A stretch of 64,000 bases of DNA, taken from NCBI GenBank assembly GCA_945910005.1, contig OX246746.1:24555987-24619986 (forward strand). Reading direction: 5' to 3'. The notes under the pieces are model-generated. The model ran no database searches, had not been told where the DNA came from, and saw only the letters and a program-made list of their open reading frames with translations. Below, piece by piece: positions 23,592 through 37,039 of this stretch. Position numbers and translations under genes: made by a program. Within the stretch, counting starts at the first letter, position 1; each line of letters starts with the position of its first letter. Origin of the DNA: Isoperla grammatica. Lineage: Eukaryota > Arthropoda > Insecta > Plecoptera > Perlodidae.

Positions 23592-26500
23592 GACTAGAGG
23601 ACATTGACTCAACAGAGCGGGTAGGAATGGGTGGACGCCTCAGTGAGTTCCTGTCAAATCTGCTCAATGTGATCATCAGCCATTGGCATCACTTCAGAAT
23701 TATCGAAATACCTACTGCCATCAAGATCTTTCTGATAATTCGACGCCATACGTAATATTAAAACCCCGAGTGATAAATAATGGTCCAAATAATTTATTTT
23801 AAAGATTATTGGCCTTGATTTTAAAAATTGATCGTTTTTATAACACATCAATTTTGCAAGTCAGTTTAGCTTAAAATATATCATCACCTTTTGTCATTTG
23901 TTGTCAAGACGTTCGGCATGTAGTGGAAAAACTGTAGACATTATTTGATAACATTTCAAAGTTTTACCGAATGCATGGTATATTTTTCGAGTAAAGTGGC
24001 TTGCATAAATAGTAACAACAATGCAACGACTAGCTTGGGTCCCAGATCGCAATTCACTCAAACGTGCATGGTTTCAAGTTACAACGATCTAAAAACAAGA
24101 ATACATCATTTCTAGGAGTAGTTTAACTATCGCATCGGTTTCTGCCAATGTGTTCACAAAATTGGACCCAGTTAGCTGATATAGATTAGATATATTGTCG
24201 AAGTAGAGTAGATTCTGGTAGCGGGATGTCTATGTTGCGAGACCACCAGCTAACTAATCACATGAAACATATGCGCTTGGCTTGCCCTCTAATGGACCGA
24301 AAAGCAAGCTGCGCATAGTGATATTGCTTTATTGTAAAAACAAACAAATACTTTATGATATAATTTGAAAAGTGTTAAGACACCAATCTGGAAAAGTTGG
24401 TTGGTGAGATGTAACTGCCAAATTATTATGGTGTTTCTTAGTTCTCGCATTTTGGTTAAGAGTGAAATTAAAATCAAGTTTGGCCTGAAGAATTGAAAAC
24501 AAACAAAAATCGGTAATTTCACTCGTTTGCTCATTCGTTTGTTAATGGACATTAAACTGCTAATTTAAGAGAGTGGAATCTTGCGGAACAAGATGGAACT
24601 ATTGTTAAGAATTTATTTCAAAAGTCTAAATTATGTCAAACAAGCCTATTACATCACTCGTTTGCACGGATATTGAGACAGGTAAAATGCTTTAAAAGGA
24701 CGTGAGGATAAAAATTTGTCTATGACGATACAATGGAATTATTAAAAGGGTTAAGTTTTTGATACCTTATTAAAGAAACAATGTATTGAGTATCAAATGT
24801 GATAGATTTTCTTTGAGTTAATGATCGGGATTTGTAATCATAATTTGAAGTCGGAAAGGTGACGTGAAGAATTGAGCTATTTTGTTCGTCAACTGTCGCT
24901 TGTTGGCCGAAGCCTTCAAGTAGTATACAAAGAACGAAAAGTGCTGAATCAGACAACCAACTTCATTATATATTGAAGAGGTATTGGGGCGCATAAAGAA
25001 GCCTAGCCTATTTACAAGGAGTGTCATGTATGCAAAAATTATGGATCTCGTTTAGAATATTTTCAAATTTGATTTTTTTATGTACATAGTAATATTGAAG
25101 TGATCTTTGTTTGTTAACTGTACCAACGTTTGTGGCTTTAGGTATAAGGAATCATGCTTACCATTACTTTTGAAAACACTTATAAATTAGACGGTGGCCA
25201 ACAATTTTCTTTTTGCCTCAGGCTACTATTAATTGGTTTACAACTAGTGTAAATTGCATTATATGAGTGTGAAAGAGACGGTTTATGTGAGTATGTGCAA
25301 AGAATTAGCGATACAATGACTGACAAAGGATGGAAAGGTTCTCAAGGAAATTTAATTTTGTGATTCCGTGCGCCAACGGACAATAATTTACTTTGATTAC
25401 CACGGATTGTGTTCGGTAGAGCGGGGCCGCGAATACGGGAATCTCTCCATCAATATAATAGAACACGAAGAACAAGCTTATTATTTCGATCTCTAGTGAG
25501 TTATAATTTGGTGACGGGATTTAGCTGATACCAATTTGCAGTGCGCGTAACGTTGTAGTGGCATTTCTCTTACAAAATGTCAGTGATATCAAATTATTAG
25601 AATGTTCCTTTATGAAACAAAACAATTAATTCAAAATGTGTGTCTCGATGAAATAACAATTTCAACAAATATATCATTGCTTTAGTAAAACATACAAATT
25701 TACGTTTCTTTCATTTCGTTAGGAAGTTGTATATTTCATGTATAAAATACTCAGTGTGAGCCACCTTAAATTGAACCATGGAAAACCAGTGCATTGCCCA
25801 TTTAGTTACACTAAATTTCTGAGCTACTAGGAGACAGGTTTAAGGGGGCCAAAATCTGTCCAACGAATTAGTTTTAGTGTAGGATAAGCTATGTACATAT
25901 TTGATGATTAGGACTGTACAAAAAGGAATTCGACCAAGTGAGGCAATTATACAGATCTCAAATTTCATTTAAAATATTATTTCAAACTTTGCAATTTCAT
26001 GAGAACACTTTAAGAAGATCTTCTTAAAGAAGTCAGGATTGCGCATTGGTTGGCTTTACGGGGTCCCAGCGTAACTGGATGGGCTAAAAATTGAAACTCA
26101 CTACCAATTTGTGATACATTTATCTAATTGTTATTTGATTAAATAATTGTGATTGTAGTTTTATTATTTTTGTTTATTGTGTAAGTGTATGTTTAAACTC
26201 TGAATTTTATTCCCTTCTTTCGAAATAAGTAAAGACATGGTAATGTACATATAAATATATCAATTATATGTTTATATAGATTACAATATATGTAAACATA
26301 ATAATTTATATTTATATTTGTATCAATATTTATATTTATACATATTTCTTTTGTATGAAATGGTAAAAGGGTATTTTTTACAAAATGTCTTCTCAAGATC
26401 ATTTTTTTTTAATATGAATAAATAAGAACATAAATCCCTTCTACGATCACATTTTTATTTACATCCCTGTCATATCCATTGATCCATTGACACCTCAAAC

Positions 26501-28199
26501 ATTTTTAAATATTGCCAGTTGAGCTGTGCAATTCTATCTTTTATACAATACATTCTCATCTAGCAATATTCACATGATTATACGACATTTTTATGTCTCC
26601 CCCCCCCCCCCCCGAACAAAGAGCACTAAAATATTGTATTATTGTTTCTTTCGAATTCCACTCCTAGCTGTCAGTTTAACACTTCCTAGTCTGAAAAAAC
26701 AACCCATTAGTGTAGCCACTTCCCATATCGCAATTCAGGTAAAACTAAACGAACCAGCTGTGGCTCGAACTTGAAGCTTTCCTAGTTGATCCATATTGCT
26801 AGTTATGGTGAGTTTAAATATATACAAACAAACCATCAAGTCTACAATAAAAACAAGAAACAATATGATTCAGTTTTCTATGAGTGAAGTAGTAGTTGCC
26901 CAGTCTACCATAAGAGCAACTCCTGTTGCTCTCGCTCCAGTGCCAATATGCCAATACTTCCTTCCTGTGTTACACATGTGTCCGCCAATTATTACGTGAC
27001 CAAGTCCCATATAATCACTTACCGTACACTCAAAGGGTAATTTCAATTGAACTCCAATGTCAATAACAAAACGTTTGATAAGATAATACTTAAAACAAAC
27101 TTAAAAGCTTTGTTTTCTAACCCGCAAAACCTTTTCTTCCTGCAAGAATGTTTCAGAGGCATTTTAAAACTAATACATTTACAAGACAATGCATCGTTTG
27201 TTGCACGATGAAAGTTAATTGCCTGCGAATGTGATACTGGAGATGCTGGGTGTAACATGACACTCGGAGGGGGGTGGTACAAACTCTACAGTAAAACATC
27301 TAAAATATTGTGCACAGCTGTTGCCATTCACAGCTGGTATTTCAGGTCAGAAGTATGCACGCTGTACAATTGAAACCCTTACAGTTAAACATTCCTGATG
27401 AGTTTTATAAGGTCGATTGTTACATTTTATTTCCAAGAGTCACTTTTCTAAAAACCACTCACTAAATGAAAATTACGTTATATTGCTGTAACCCCAGAAT
27501 GTATTTAAATTATTCTAAGGCAGATCAATTTATCCAACATAATAAGAAGATGAAATCATACCCATGGGCAATTATACAAATTAACTATATGTACCTACCA
27601 AAAATCCCCCAATAGTTTTGCAAACAGTAGGTAACTGATCAATGATGACCTACGCATAAAATCAGTGCACGAAACCGAATTGTGAATAGGTAATCGAACC
27701 GGTAGGAGACCTGAATGTAAGCAACCACATTTGCAATGGATATGATCGACCCAGGACCAGGAAGCGTTTTAGTGGTACTACTAGTACTACTAGTGTGCGT
27801 ACCAACGTCACAATCATCAATGCTACAACGTCAGAGAAAAAGATTTTAGCAGTATGTCTAAATGAACGCAGATGTTGTGACAACTTTAACTTTTTAATGA
27901 TTGAACAATGGAATGTCTCTCATCTGGTCGTATAGAAATGTTACGAGAAAGGAATCTTTCTTTTTTTGTGCACGGAGACAATGCATTTGTTTTATTAAGT
28001 TACTCGTTGCAAAAACTTGTAGCAGATATGTATGATACAAGTAGTTGGAGCTGGTTGTTGGTATGGCGGACCTTGATAAACTCGGCACGTGTCTCAGTGC
28101 AGGAGCACCAAGATCCATCAAGACATCTGCCCCCCTAAAATATAAACTACTTTCAATCGTTTTAACTTTCGGGTGTTGACCGATCACTCATTTATTATA
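23592..28199. other. 3' flank of the ligand gene; no further gene seen
   Basis: The start of this stretch should be 3' untranslated sequence, but I could not choose a polyadenylation site with confidence. The rest is AT-rich and gene-free, with AT-rich low complexity near 26230-26400, a run of about 15 C near 26588-26602 and a short ACTAGT-rich palindromic patch near 27774-27796. Confidence 0.5.
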
Positions 28200-28660
28200 A
28201 CAGTCGTCTCAATAGAAACACGGAACCAAAATGATGATGCTTTCCTTTTATTTTGTTGTCTTAGTAACTGATCGAACTTATATTTCATCATAAGGATCGA
28301 ACCATTGAAACAGTTAGAAAGGCGATTAAAAAAATGGGGATGGTTTTCTTTTATTTTGTAGTGTAATTAATTAATTAACTGTTCAAAATGTTTTCATTGT
28401 AATGATCGAATCAATAGACAGGAAAAATATTGTGATTTTGTTTTTATTTTGAAGTCTTATAAATTAATAGTTCTTCTTTGATCTTAACGAACATATCAGA
28501 AAAAAGACGAAAACAAAATGGTAATTTTGTTTTTATTTTTAACTCTTTTTCGGTCATACAGAGTATTCGTAACGATGTGTAAAAAGGAAGACGCACACAA
28601 AATGGCGCCTTTTTTATTTCAAGAAATTGTTTCACGGAATGGACATCAAGTGAAGGGGTC
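28200..28660. repeat. diverged tandem repeat, period about 85-104 bp
   Basis: Five starts of the type CAAAATGG...TTTTATTTTG occur near 28229, 28333, 28425, 28514 and 28599, each preceded by an A-rich GA/AC stretch (for example GAAAAAAGACGAAAA). Unit length shrinks along the array and the sequence between starts is poorly conserved. Confidence 0.6.
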
Positions 28661-28892
28661 AAAAGCGCCAATTATACAAGACAAGTAAAACAATGTTCCC
28701 TGTTGTTTGTGTAAAATGCCTAAAACAACTTTACGTCGAAAACCTTTACAAAAACGTTACGCAAAGCTTCCAGTTCAGAAAATGCATTACAATCTTTACC
28801 ATACAGATAAGTGTACAACCTCGTTATTATCATAACACCCTATAGCATTGATTACATGTAGGTAACACTAAAACAAAACTAGAAAAGCCAAA

Positions 28893-30623
28893 ACACTATA
28901 GATAACTATACACGAGTTCGTAAAATTAAACACTATGGATAACTATACACGAGTTCGTAAAATTGAACACTATGGATAACTATACACGAGTTCGTAAAAT
29001 TAATCACTATGGATAACTATACACGAGTTCGTAAAATTAAACACTATGGATAACTTTACACGAGTTCGTAAAATTAAACACTATAGATAACTATACACGA
29101 GTTCGTAAAATTAAACACTATGGATAACTATACACGAGTTCGTAAAATTGAACACCATGGATAACTATACACGAGTTCGTAAAATTAATCACTATGGATA
29201 ACTATACACGAGTTCGTAAAGCCTGCCCATGGACTGCTACCTTATCGCGGTGGGCAGGTTTGTGCGCTTTGATGATTCCTGGAGCTATGCCGGCGGAAGC
29301 GTATGCTTCTAGTAGGGCCACCCTAGCCGGACTGGTCGAGGAGGAAAAGTCAGACGAAGTGCAGTCCACACCTCAATCCCCTTTCCATCCCTTTCCCCTT
29401 TCCTCGCGCTCCCTCCTACTTGCCCCTTTCCTCCAAACAGCACCATATTTCATCTTCATACATCACCCACTCATTGTCTCGATTAGCCTCGTTGCAAAAA
29501 AATGAGACGTTAAGCCCAAATATCAATCTCACGAGTTCGTAAAATTAAACACTATGGATAACTTTACACGAGTTCGTAAAATTAAACACTATCGATAACT
29601 ATACACGAGTTCGTAAAATTAAACACTATGGATAACTATACACGAGTTCGTAAAATTAAACACTATGGATAACTATACACGAGTTCGTAAAATTAAACAC
29701 TATGGATAACTAAACACGAGTTTGTAAAATTAAACACTATAGATAACTATACACGAGTTCGTAAAATTAAACACTATAGATAACTATACACGAGTTAATA
29801 AAATTAAACACTATAGATAACTATACACGAGTTCGTAAAATTAAAACACTATAGATAACTATACACGAGTTCGTAAAATTAGACACTATAGATAACTTTA
29901 CACGAGTTCGTAAAATTAAACACTATAGATAACTATACACGAGTTCGTAAAATTAAACACTATAGATAACTATACACGAGTTCGTAAAATCAAGCACTAT
30001 AGATAACTATACACGAGTTCGTAAAATTAAACACTATAGATAACTATACACGAGTTCGTAAAATTAAGCACTATAGGTAACTATACACGAGTTCGTAAAA
30101 TTAAACACTATCGATAACTATACACGAGTTCGTAAAATTAAGCACTATAGGTAACTATACACGAGTTCGTAAAATTAAACACTATAGATATACCTATACA
30201 CGAGTTCGTAAAATTAAACACTATAGATAACTATACACGAGTTCGTAAAATTGAACACTATAGGTAACTATACACGAGTTCGTAAAATTGAACACTATGG
30301 ATAACTGTACACGAGTTCGTAAAATTGAACACTATGGATAACTATACACGAGTTCGTAAAATTGAACACTATGGATAACTATACACGAGTTCGTAAAATT
30401 GAACACTATGGATAACTATACACGAGTTCGTAAAATTAAACACTATAGATAACTATACACGAGTTCGTAAAATTAAACACTATGGATAACTATACACGAG
30501 TTCGTAAAATTGAACACTATAGGTAACTATACACGAGTTCGTAAAATTGAACACTATGGATAACTGTACACGAGTTCGTAAAATTGAACACTATAGGTAA
30601 CTATACACGAGTTCGTAAAATTA
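28893..30623. repeat. 37-bp satellite array, about 38 units
   Basis: The unit is ACACTATGGATAACTATACA plus CGAGTTCGTAAAATTAA, 37 bp from 28921 to 28958 and onward. Variants alternate TATGG/TATAG/TATCG and AATTAA/AATTGA. The array is continuous apart from one inserted element at 29221-29529. Each unit carries a small dyad, ACGA-GT-TCGT. There are no unique spacers, so this is not a CRISPR-like structure. Confidence 0.95.
29221..29529 (+). mobile_element. retroelement fragment inserted in the 37-bp satellite, 14-bp TSD
   Basis: A 309-bp GC-richer block begins GCCTGCCCATGG and ends AGACGTTAAGCCC...ATCAATCT. It interrupts one satellite unit and is bounded by the same 14 bases, CACGAGTTCGTAAA, at 29207-29220 and 29530-29543. 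The long duplication and the 3' end shared with 58960-59025 indicate target-primed insertion of a SINE or of a 5'-truncated LINE 3' end. A 103-codon frame across it has no recognised domain. Confidence 0.8.
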
Positions 30624-33060
30624 TTTCTGAAAAAAATTAACTAGTAATTTAGTCAACCTTATCTATAAGCTCGTATTAACGTTAACGGTTCTTCCGTTGT
30701 ACGAAAATAGTAGCTTTCACTATTCGTTCTGACCACCGACGCCTGACAGGCGCTGCCACCAGCTGATTGCGTGCCAGCAACCCGTGCCGATACCACATTA
30801 TGTCACAACAGAGGCAGCGCACTCCTATTACGACTTACGAGGGTTGCGAGCTCGACTCCCATCACCCTCGATTATTATGGATCGATTATCGATTATTATT
30901 TTCGTTATTATTCAATCACTTTCTCAACTCGGTCGCGGTTTAATTAAATTGTTGCAAGGAATAATAAAAAGTGGCATACAGACGATTTTTATTTACTAGA
31001 GTATGGTGTCAATCTTATTAAAACATATACAAACTCTTAGGTTGTTGTGGATATTTCATTGATGTTTTAATTAAATTCTACTATATTCTAGTGAAATAGT
31101 TTCACCCCTGTTTTCACTAATGATTCATCAGTGGTTAAGTAGTACGAGAGTTGCATTAGAACATAAAACAATATTAACTTCATTTTTTAAGGTAATACAT
31201 TTAATTATTACACAACTTCTTGGTTTTCCATAAAGATAAGTCTTTTATTTGCACAACTTGTACGAAATGGGTTTATTTAAAACGCGATAAGTCTTGATAA
31301 TATTATAAAATAATACAAATTAATTTATATTATGTTACATTACATATACATAAACCAAACTAAGCAATACTGAAAATATTGACGAATGTTGCAATAGGCC
31401 ACAATTTTGTTGGTTATTGTTATAGTTTTGAACCAAACGTACGCCAGTCACAGAAGTAGGTCCTCTGCAAGAGGAAAACATAAATTTCTTGATAACTAAA
31501 CCAAACGAAACGAACGCTGATCATTTTATTTTCCAAGATATTATTATAACAACAAATTTGAATTAAATTCTGCCGTAATCGGTCCAAGTATACAACTTAC
31601 TATATACGATTCAAAACTGTATATATTTCTACATTTAAGTTATCAATCAAATAATTTAAATTTAGAATTTAAATGAAATATGAATTATTTTTATAGCTCA
31701 GAACCACGCTTCTTTATGTCTTATTTTTAGTAATTTGCATAATATGTAGTTCAGATGTTTTTCTGTAAAATTTCAAAGTGGAGGGATTCATTTTTTTAAA
31801 CCGATAGTAGCCCACCCGTAGGAGCCGAGTAGTTCAAGCACAGACAACGGGTTCAAGCCTTCAAGGCCTTGGGCTAGGTCAAGACAAGACAATGCATTAA
31901 TACTTTCATCAACTCTCCATAATATTCAAATTCTTGTCTCACAGATAGATTACGTCACAACTCTGCCAGGAAGAATTCGTGGAACCAATATTGTCTTACA
32001 TAAGCAATTTCTTTCCATCTCTCGACACACACAATACCAATGTTACCAATGGATCATATTGTGAGGAGAATGCTTATTAGAACAAATCAATACCTTATCG
32101 AGATATGAACCAACGACCTTTAGTTCCATCGGGTTAACGCCTCCAATGACTACTGAGATTGTGGAATTGGCTAAATGTTGATAGATAGTCCTCATTATTA
32201 AAAACACAACAAATTATATGTATTTTACTAATATCTTGAAAATGATACACAATGTTATAAAAAAGCGCGGTTTATACCAGGCATCGGTTCTTGTAACAAC
32301 TAAAAATTGGGTGACCAAAAAAATCAAGTAATCTGTATTAATTATAAATTATCAAAATAACAACAGTAACAGTAAAAATATTTGAAACTTTTTAGCGCAG
32401 TTTGTATTTCTTACGAAACCATAATATTCTTACAATATTGTTTAACGTTATAAGGGTTCTTAAAACAAAACAAGAAATAAAACTGCGTTTGTAACATAAT
32501 TATTGTAAAACAAGCTCAAAACTCCCTTTATGCATAGGGTGGGATTACCTAGAACTAAACGTACGTACGGTACAAAACCAAGCCAGCGCATGCATGAGTT
32601 CATTGTTACACGTTTACAGTTTACACGTACATATCCGTGTCCAGTAGGTTACCAGGCTTGATGTTATCTCTTCTCATAATGGTGTATATTATTTACATCA
32701 GTGATATCTAACCTAAAAAAGTTTCTCCGAAGTTTTAAGCTCTCATGCAAATTGTCATGTGCTTAAACTTTCATACGTCTAACGAATAAGATCAAAGAAT
32801 GTTGGTAATACTGAAGAAAAGGGAGTACGTTCGTGTTGCATGCAACTTAGTTACTTCATAATCTCCTATTAGCAATCACAATTAACCTGTAGGAAGGTAC
32901 GTACATACAGGAGTACAGGACGATAGCATGGATCATATAGCTGAGGGGTAGAGACGTAAAGTTGCACCCGCTTGCAACCCGCATACACAAACAACACGCA
33001 CACGCACACGCACACGCACACGGACCTGTGACGTAACACATTCCAGCTACTAACGATTAG
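30624..33060. other. gene-free stretch
   Basis: AT-rich and without recognisable genes. A GC-richer patch at 30720-30880 has a weak B-box-like GAGCTCGACTCCC. A (CACACG)n stretch lies at about 32991-33022. Confidence 0.5.
31812..31875 (+). mobile_element. possible tRNA-like SINE head
   Basis: GGAGCCGAGTAGTTCAAGCA resembles the A-box end of a Leu/Ser-type tRNA, and GGGTTCAAGCC fits a B box about 30 bases later. No complete cloverleaf could be drawn, so a SINE fragment is likelier than a tRNA gene. Confidence 0.3.
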
Positions 33061-33067
33061 AGTGGTT

Positions 33068-34537
33068 TTCCAATACTCAGCGCTGAGCTAGCGCTGTCTA
33101 GTAGGTGCAATAATGATGTTCCAATACTCAGCGCTAAGCTAGCGCTATCTAGTAGGTGCAATAATGATGTTCCAATACTCAGCGCTGAGCTAGTGCTGTC
33201 TAGTAGGTGCAATAAAGATGTTCCAATACTCAGCGCTAAGCTAGCGATGTCTAGTAGGTGCACAAATGATGTTCCAATACTCAGTGCTAAGCTAGCGCTG
33301 TATAGCACGTGCAGTAATGATGTCCCAATACTCAGTGCTGAGCTAGCGCTGTCTAGCAGGTGCAATAATGATATTTCAATACTCAGCGCTCTCTAGCAGG
33401 TGCATAAAAATGTTCCAATACTCAGTGCTGAGCTAGCGCTGTCTATCATGTGTAGTAATGATGTTCCAATTCTCAGTGCTGAGCTAGCGCTGTCTAGCAT
33501 GAGCAGCAATGATGTTCCAATACTCAGTGCTGAGCTAGCGCTGTCTAGCATGTGAAGTAATGATGTTTCAATACTCAGTGCTGAGCTAGCGTTGTCTAGC
33601 ATGTGCAGTAATGATGTTCCAACACTCAAGTGCTGATCTAGCGCTGTCTAGCATGTGCAGTAATGATGTTCCAATACTCAAGTGCTGATCTAGCTCTGTC
33701 TAGCATGTGCAGTAATGATGTTTCAATGCTCAGTGCTGAGCTAGCACTGTCTAGCATGTGCGCAAATGATGTTTCAATGCTCAGTGCTGAGCTGGCGCCG
33801 TCTAGCATGTGTAGTAAAGATGTTTCAATGCTCAGTGCTGAGCTAGCACTGTCTAGCATGTGCGCAAATGATGTTTCAATGCTCAGTGCTGAGCTGGCGC
33901 CGTCTAGCATGTGTAGTAATGATGTTTCAATGCTCAGTGCTGAGCTAGCGCTGTCTAGCATGTGCAGTAATGATGTTCCAATACTCAGCGCTGAGCTAGC
34001 GCTGTCTAGCATGTGCAGTAATGATGTTCCAATACTCAGTGCTGAGCTAGCGCTGTCTAGCATGTGTAGTAATGATGTTCCAATACTCAGCTCTGAGCTA
34101 GCGCTGTCTAGCATGTGTAGTAATGATGTTCCAATACTCAGCGCTGTCTAGCATGTGCAGTAATGATGTTCCAATACTCAGCGCTGAGCTAGCGCTGTTT
34201 AGCATGTGCAGTAATGATGTTCCAATACTCAGCGCTGTCTAGCATGTGCAGTAATGATGTTTCAACACTCAGTGCTGAGCTAGCGCTGTCTAGCATGTGT
34301 AGTAATGATGTTCCAATACTCAGCGCTGGCTAGCGCTGTCTAGCATGTGCAGTAATGATGTTCCAATACTCAGCGCTGAGCTAGCGCTGTCTAGCATGTG
34401 CAGTAATGATGTTCCAATACTCAGCTCTGTATAGCATGTGCAGTAATGATGTTCCAATACTCAGAGCTGAGCTAGCGCTGTCTAGCATGTCCAATAATGA
34501 TGTTCCAATACTCAGCGCTGAGCTAGCACTCTCTAGA
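33068..34537. repeat. 51-bp tandem array, about 30 units
   Basis: The unit starts TTCCAATACTCAGCGCTGAG and runs to GTAATGATG, 51 bp. Being 17 codons long it keeps long spurious frames open on both strands. Several units (for example near 34128, 34219 and 34410) are about 40 bp and lack GAGCTAGCGCT, a deletion between repeated AGCGCT boxes. Units carry a dyad, CAGCGCT-GAGCT-AGCGCTG. Variants cluster regionally: AGTAGGTGC at the left, AGCATGTGC at the right. Confidence 0.95.
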
Positions 34538-34740
34538 TCAGCGGTTCGTTTCCGGCCACTGGCAATCCTGACGGAAGGGGTTTTCCAATGTTTTCTTAGT
34601 CGTAAAGGGGAATACTGGGATTGACTTTTACTAACAGCTATCGGAAATTTCTTCCCAACTATTTAAACCACTATCTCTATGATCTTAACACACTTACGTA
34701 CCTAGCTAGTCACTCGAAGGTGGGCACGTGCACCATATTC
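34538..34740 (+). mobile_element. SINE family B body, abutting the 51-bp array
   Basis: It begins at the B-box-like GCGGTTCGTTTCCGG and continues with CCACTGGCAATCCTGACGG, TTCTTAGTCGTAAAGGGGAA, TACTGGGATTG, CTTCCCAACT, TACCTAGCTAGTCACTCGAAG and CACCATA. The A-box half is missing, and the tandem array ends where it should be. Confidence 0.65.
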
Positions 34741-35867
34741 CTACGAAAATTTATGATTATCACTATAGTAATTTAAATACTGTTGGCACTACCACCTACC
34801 GTTTTTTTGTTTTATGAAACTCAGTTGAGCAGAACATTTTGTTGAATATTGTAGAGTAAACAACAGCAAACAGTGAAATTTAATTTCAAAACCGATTTCT
34901 TTATGCGAAGGTGCCTCGAAAGAAACCTCTTACGCCAGTCTGGTGTACGTGATAGCCTACACACAACACGCACCTTAATAGGGTTGCATGAATACACATA
35001 TGCATTTTATGCACGGCATGCATACGCGTGCACTGTGGCAGATTAGGCGCCCCAGGCAAGTTGCGTGCTACCCTCTACTATTATAACGAAGTACGGCGCA
35101 AGAGACTGACTGCATCATTATCTAGCAATAATCTTCACAGCGTGCGATGAGTTGCAGTTGAAAGTTAGCAGCTGTTTTTAGGAGAAAGTTTATTGCTTTA
35201 CCGATGAAATGCATTGGCGAGTCATTTACATAAATATAATTTAGATGTAAGATGTTATCGTATGTTTTAAGGGTTAGAAATCATTTATTTAAGGGTACAA
35301 CATAAAATTTATCGGAGAGTAATAATCTTGTTTAGGAGTTAGTGTCGAGTATATTATAAGATAATGTCATGTTAAAGTGGTAATAAACATGAATTGCTTC
35401 TTAAGCTCAATGTAATACCCGCATTTACGACTCGCTGACAGGCTATGAACAAAGTGGGCCCTTAATTAAAACAAGCAGGAGGCTCTGATGGTCAGTATTG
35501 TAATTTCTTATCTGCGTATCAATCACTCCACCAAAAGAAGGTAGGTAAGTTTATAGTTATTGTCAGAACGGTTTTACTGATCTAATGTCTTGTTATTTTG
35601 TAATAAAATATAAATTTAGACTGACGGGTCGCTGCACGCTCGTTACTTATGTATGTGTGCACGTGCTCGTGTTAATACGTAGGTTCGTTCAAAATGAATA
35701 TATTTTTTAAGGGAAAATGCAACGGTTTTTGAAGTGAGGTATGAAGAAAACGTGTTATATTTCAATGAAGGACGCATGATTTGACATCTAACAAATCAAA
35801 AAAGAATTTATATTCTTATCATTCATAATCATTACTAAAACTATACTTTCATGAATAATTGAGATGG
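34741..35867. other. gene-free stretch
   Basis: No recognisable coding, RNA or repeat structure. Confidence 0.5.
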
Positions 35868-36135
35868 GGTATTCAACGGCTGAGAGGCCATGTGTTCATG
35901 AGAAGATTCACAGTTCTATTACGTGAGACTAAACGAAAAGGTGCGAGTTCGAATCCCGCCACTAATGCACGGGTTTCCTCAGGTACGTATAATTATAATC
36001 CGAATGTAGGAATCTAATCTCTTGAAAACCTCCTGGGGTTTCCTTTCCTACAATCCAATTACCTTTATGTACCTACTTAGCCTGAAGCGAGGCTGATGGT
36101 AGTGGTACCATTTAGCCGCTACTTTGAAGTAAAGC
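35868..36135 (+). mobile_element. SINE family B-like copy
   Basis: ACGGCTGAGAGGCC is followed by a B-box GCGAGTTCGAATCCCGCC, then GGGTTTCCTCAGG, a second TTCC-rich block, TACCT-CTTAGCCTGAAG and GGTACCATTTAG. The order matches other family B copies, with substantial divergence and about 50 bp of extra sequence. Confidence 0.5.
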
Positions 36136-37039
36136 TAAGTTTAGCTTTCATGTTTGAGTGAGAACGGCGAGACTTAACAGGTGTTTGGTAATACCTTCGA
36201 AACGCTACACAATATTGAACATGTTATTAATATCAAGAACGTGGTTTCAGAAGAACTAGAAATTGTATTTGACAAAAGTAAAAAATAAACAAATGAAAAA
36301 GAAAGAAATTATGAGAAATTAAACATATTTGTCAGGAATTAACGTGGCCATTGAAATGTAACGGTATGTATCTTTTGAGGCTATCAAAAGTTATCAAAGC
36401 TAAAAACATCCCCAAACATTAAATGTTATGTACTTGGAAATAACATGTCGAGTGGTTTCTGTATGCACACTAATATCAAATAAGTTTGACTCTGTGTGTC
36501 AACTTTCTCACAGAACTTTCAGCGGATCCCACGAAACTCGAGCAAGCAGGGTTAACAAATTGCTTTCTTTGGTTGCTACAACGTATACCATGTTATAAAC
36601 CAATGTTGCATCTCCTTAAATTAAGTAAAGTATGAGTGCAATAAACGAATTTTTACATTTTCTTGCATTATTGTTTCAGCGTCGTCTTGGTTTTAACTGT
36701 GTCGGCAACCTACACTCTTTAACGATGTATACTTGACAACGATGCTATAAGGCTTACCTGTCGTACTCCAAGCAGAGTTATCCACTACTACATATTCTAC
36801 ACAGGTTCAAGACATACCCCTTTCACTACTATTGGATTATAATGAATACATAATATGATTTGTGCCCTATAAATAAAGAGGAAAATTGATACCAGAATCG
36901 AACAGTTCTTTGATAAGATGAGAATTTCGCAACCCACTGGGACATTTTCCTTAGTTTATTTAGTAAATAAATGAAAATTGAAACAAATATATATGCAAGT
37001 TGTCTACCTATCAAGTGACGAGAACTGTGTTTCAACAGG
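36136..37039. other. gene-free stretch
   Basis: AT-rich with no recognisable feature. Confidence 0.5.

Noticed and set aside
29194..29505. 103-codon frame over the satellite insertion
   Set aside because: It begins in a satellite unit and crosses the retroelement fragment. No catalytic motif is visible.
28893..30623. CRISPR-like appearance of evenly repeated units
   Set aside because: Units are head to tail with no unique spacers and no cas genes, and the sequence is eukaryotic.
33057..34151. Long frames on both strands with 17-residue repeats
   Set aside because: A 51-bp tandem repeat without internal stops keeps frames open on both strands. There is no start context, no domain, and units with 11-base deletions break the frame.
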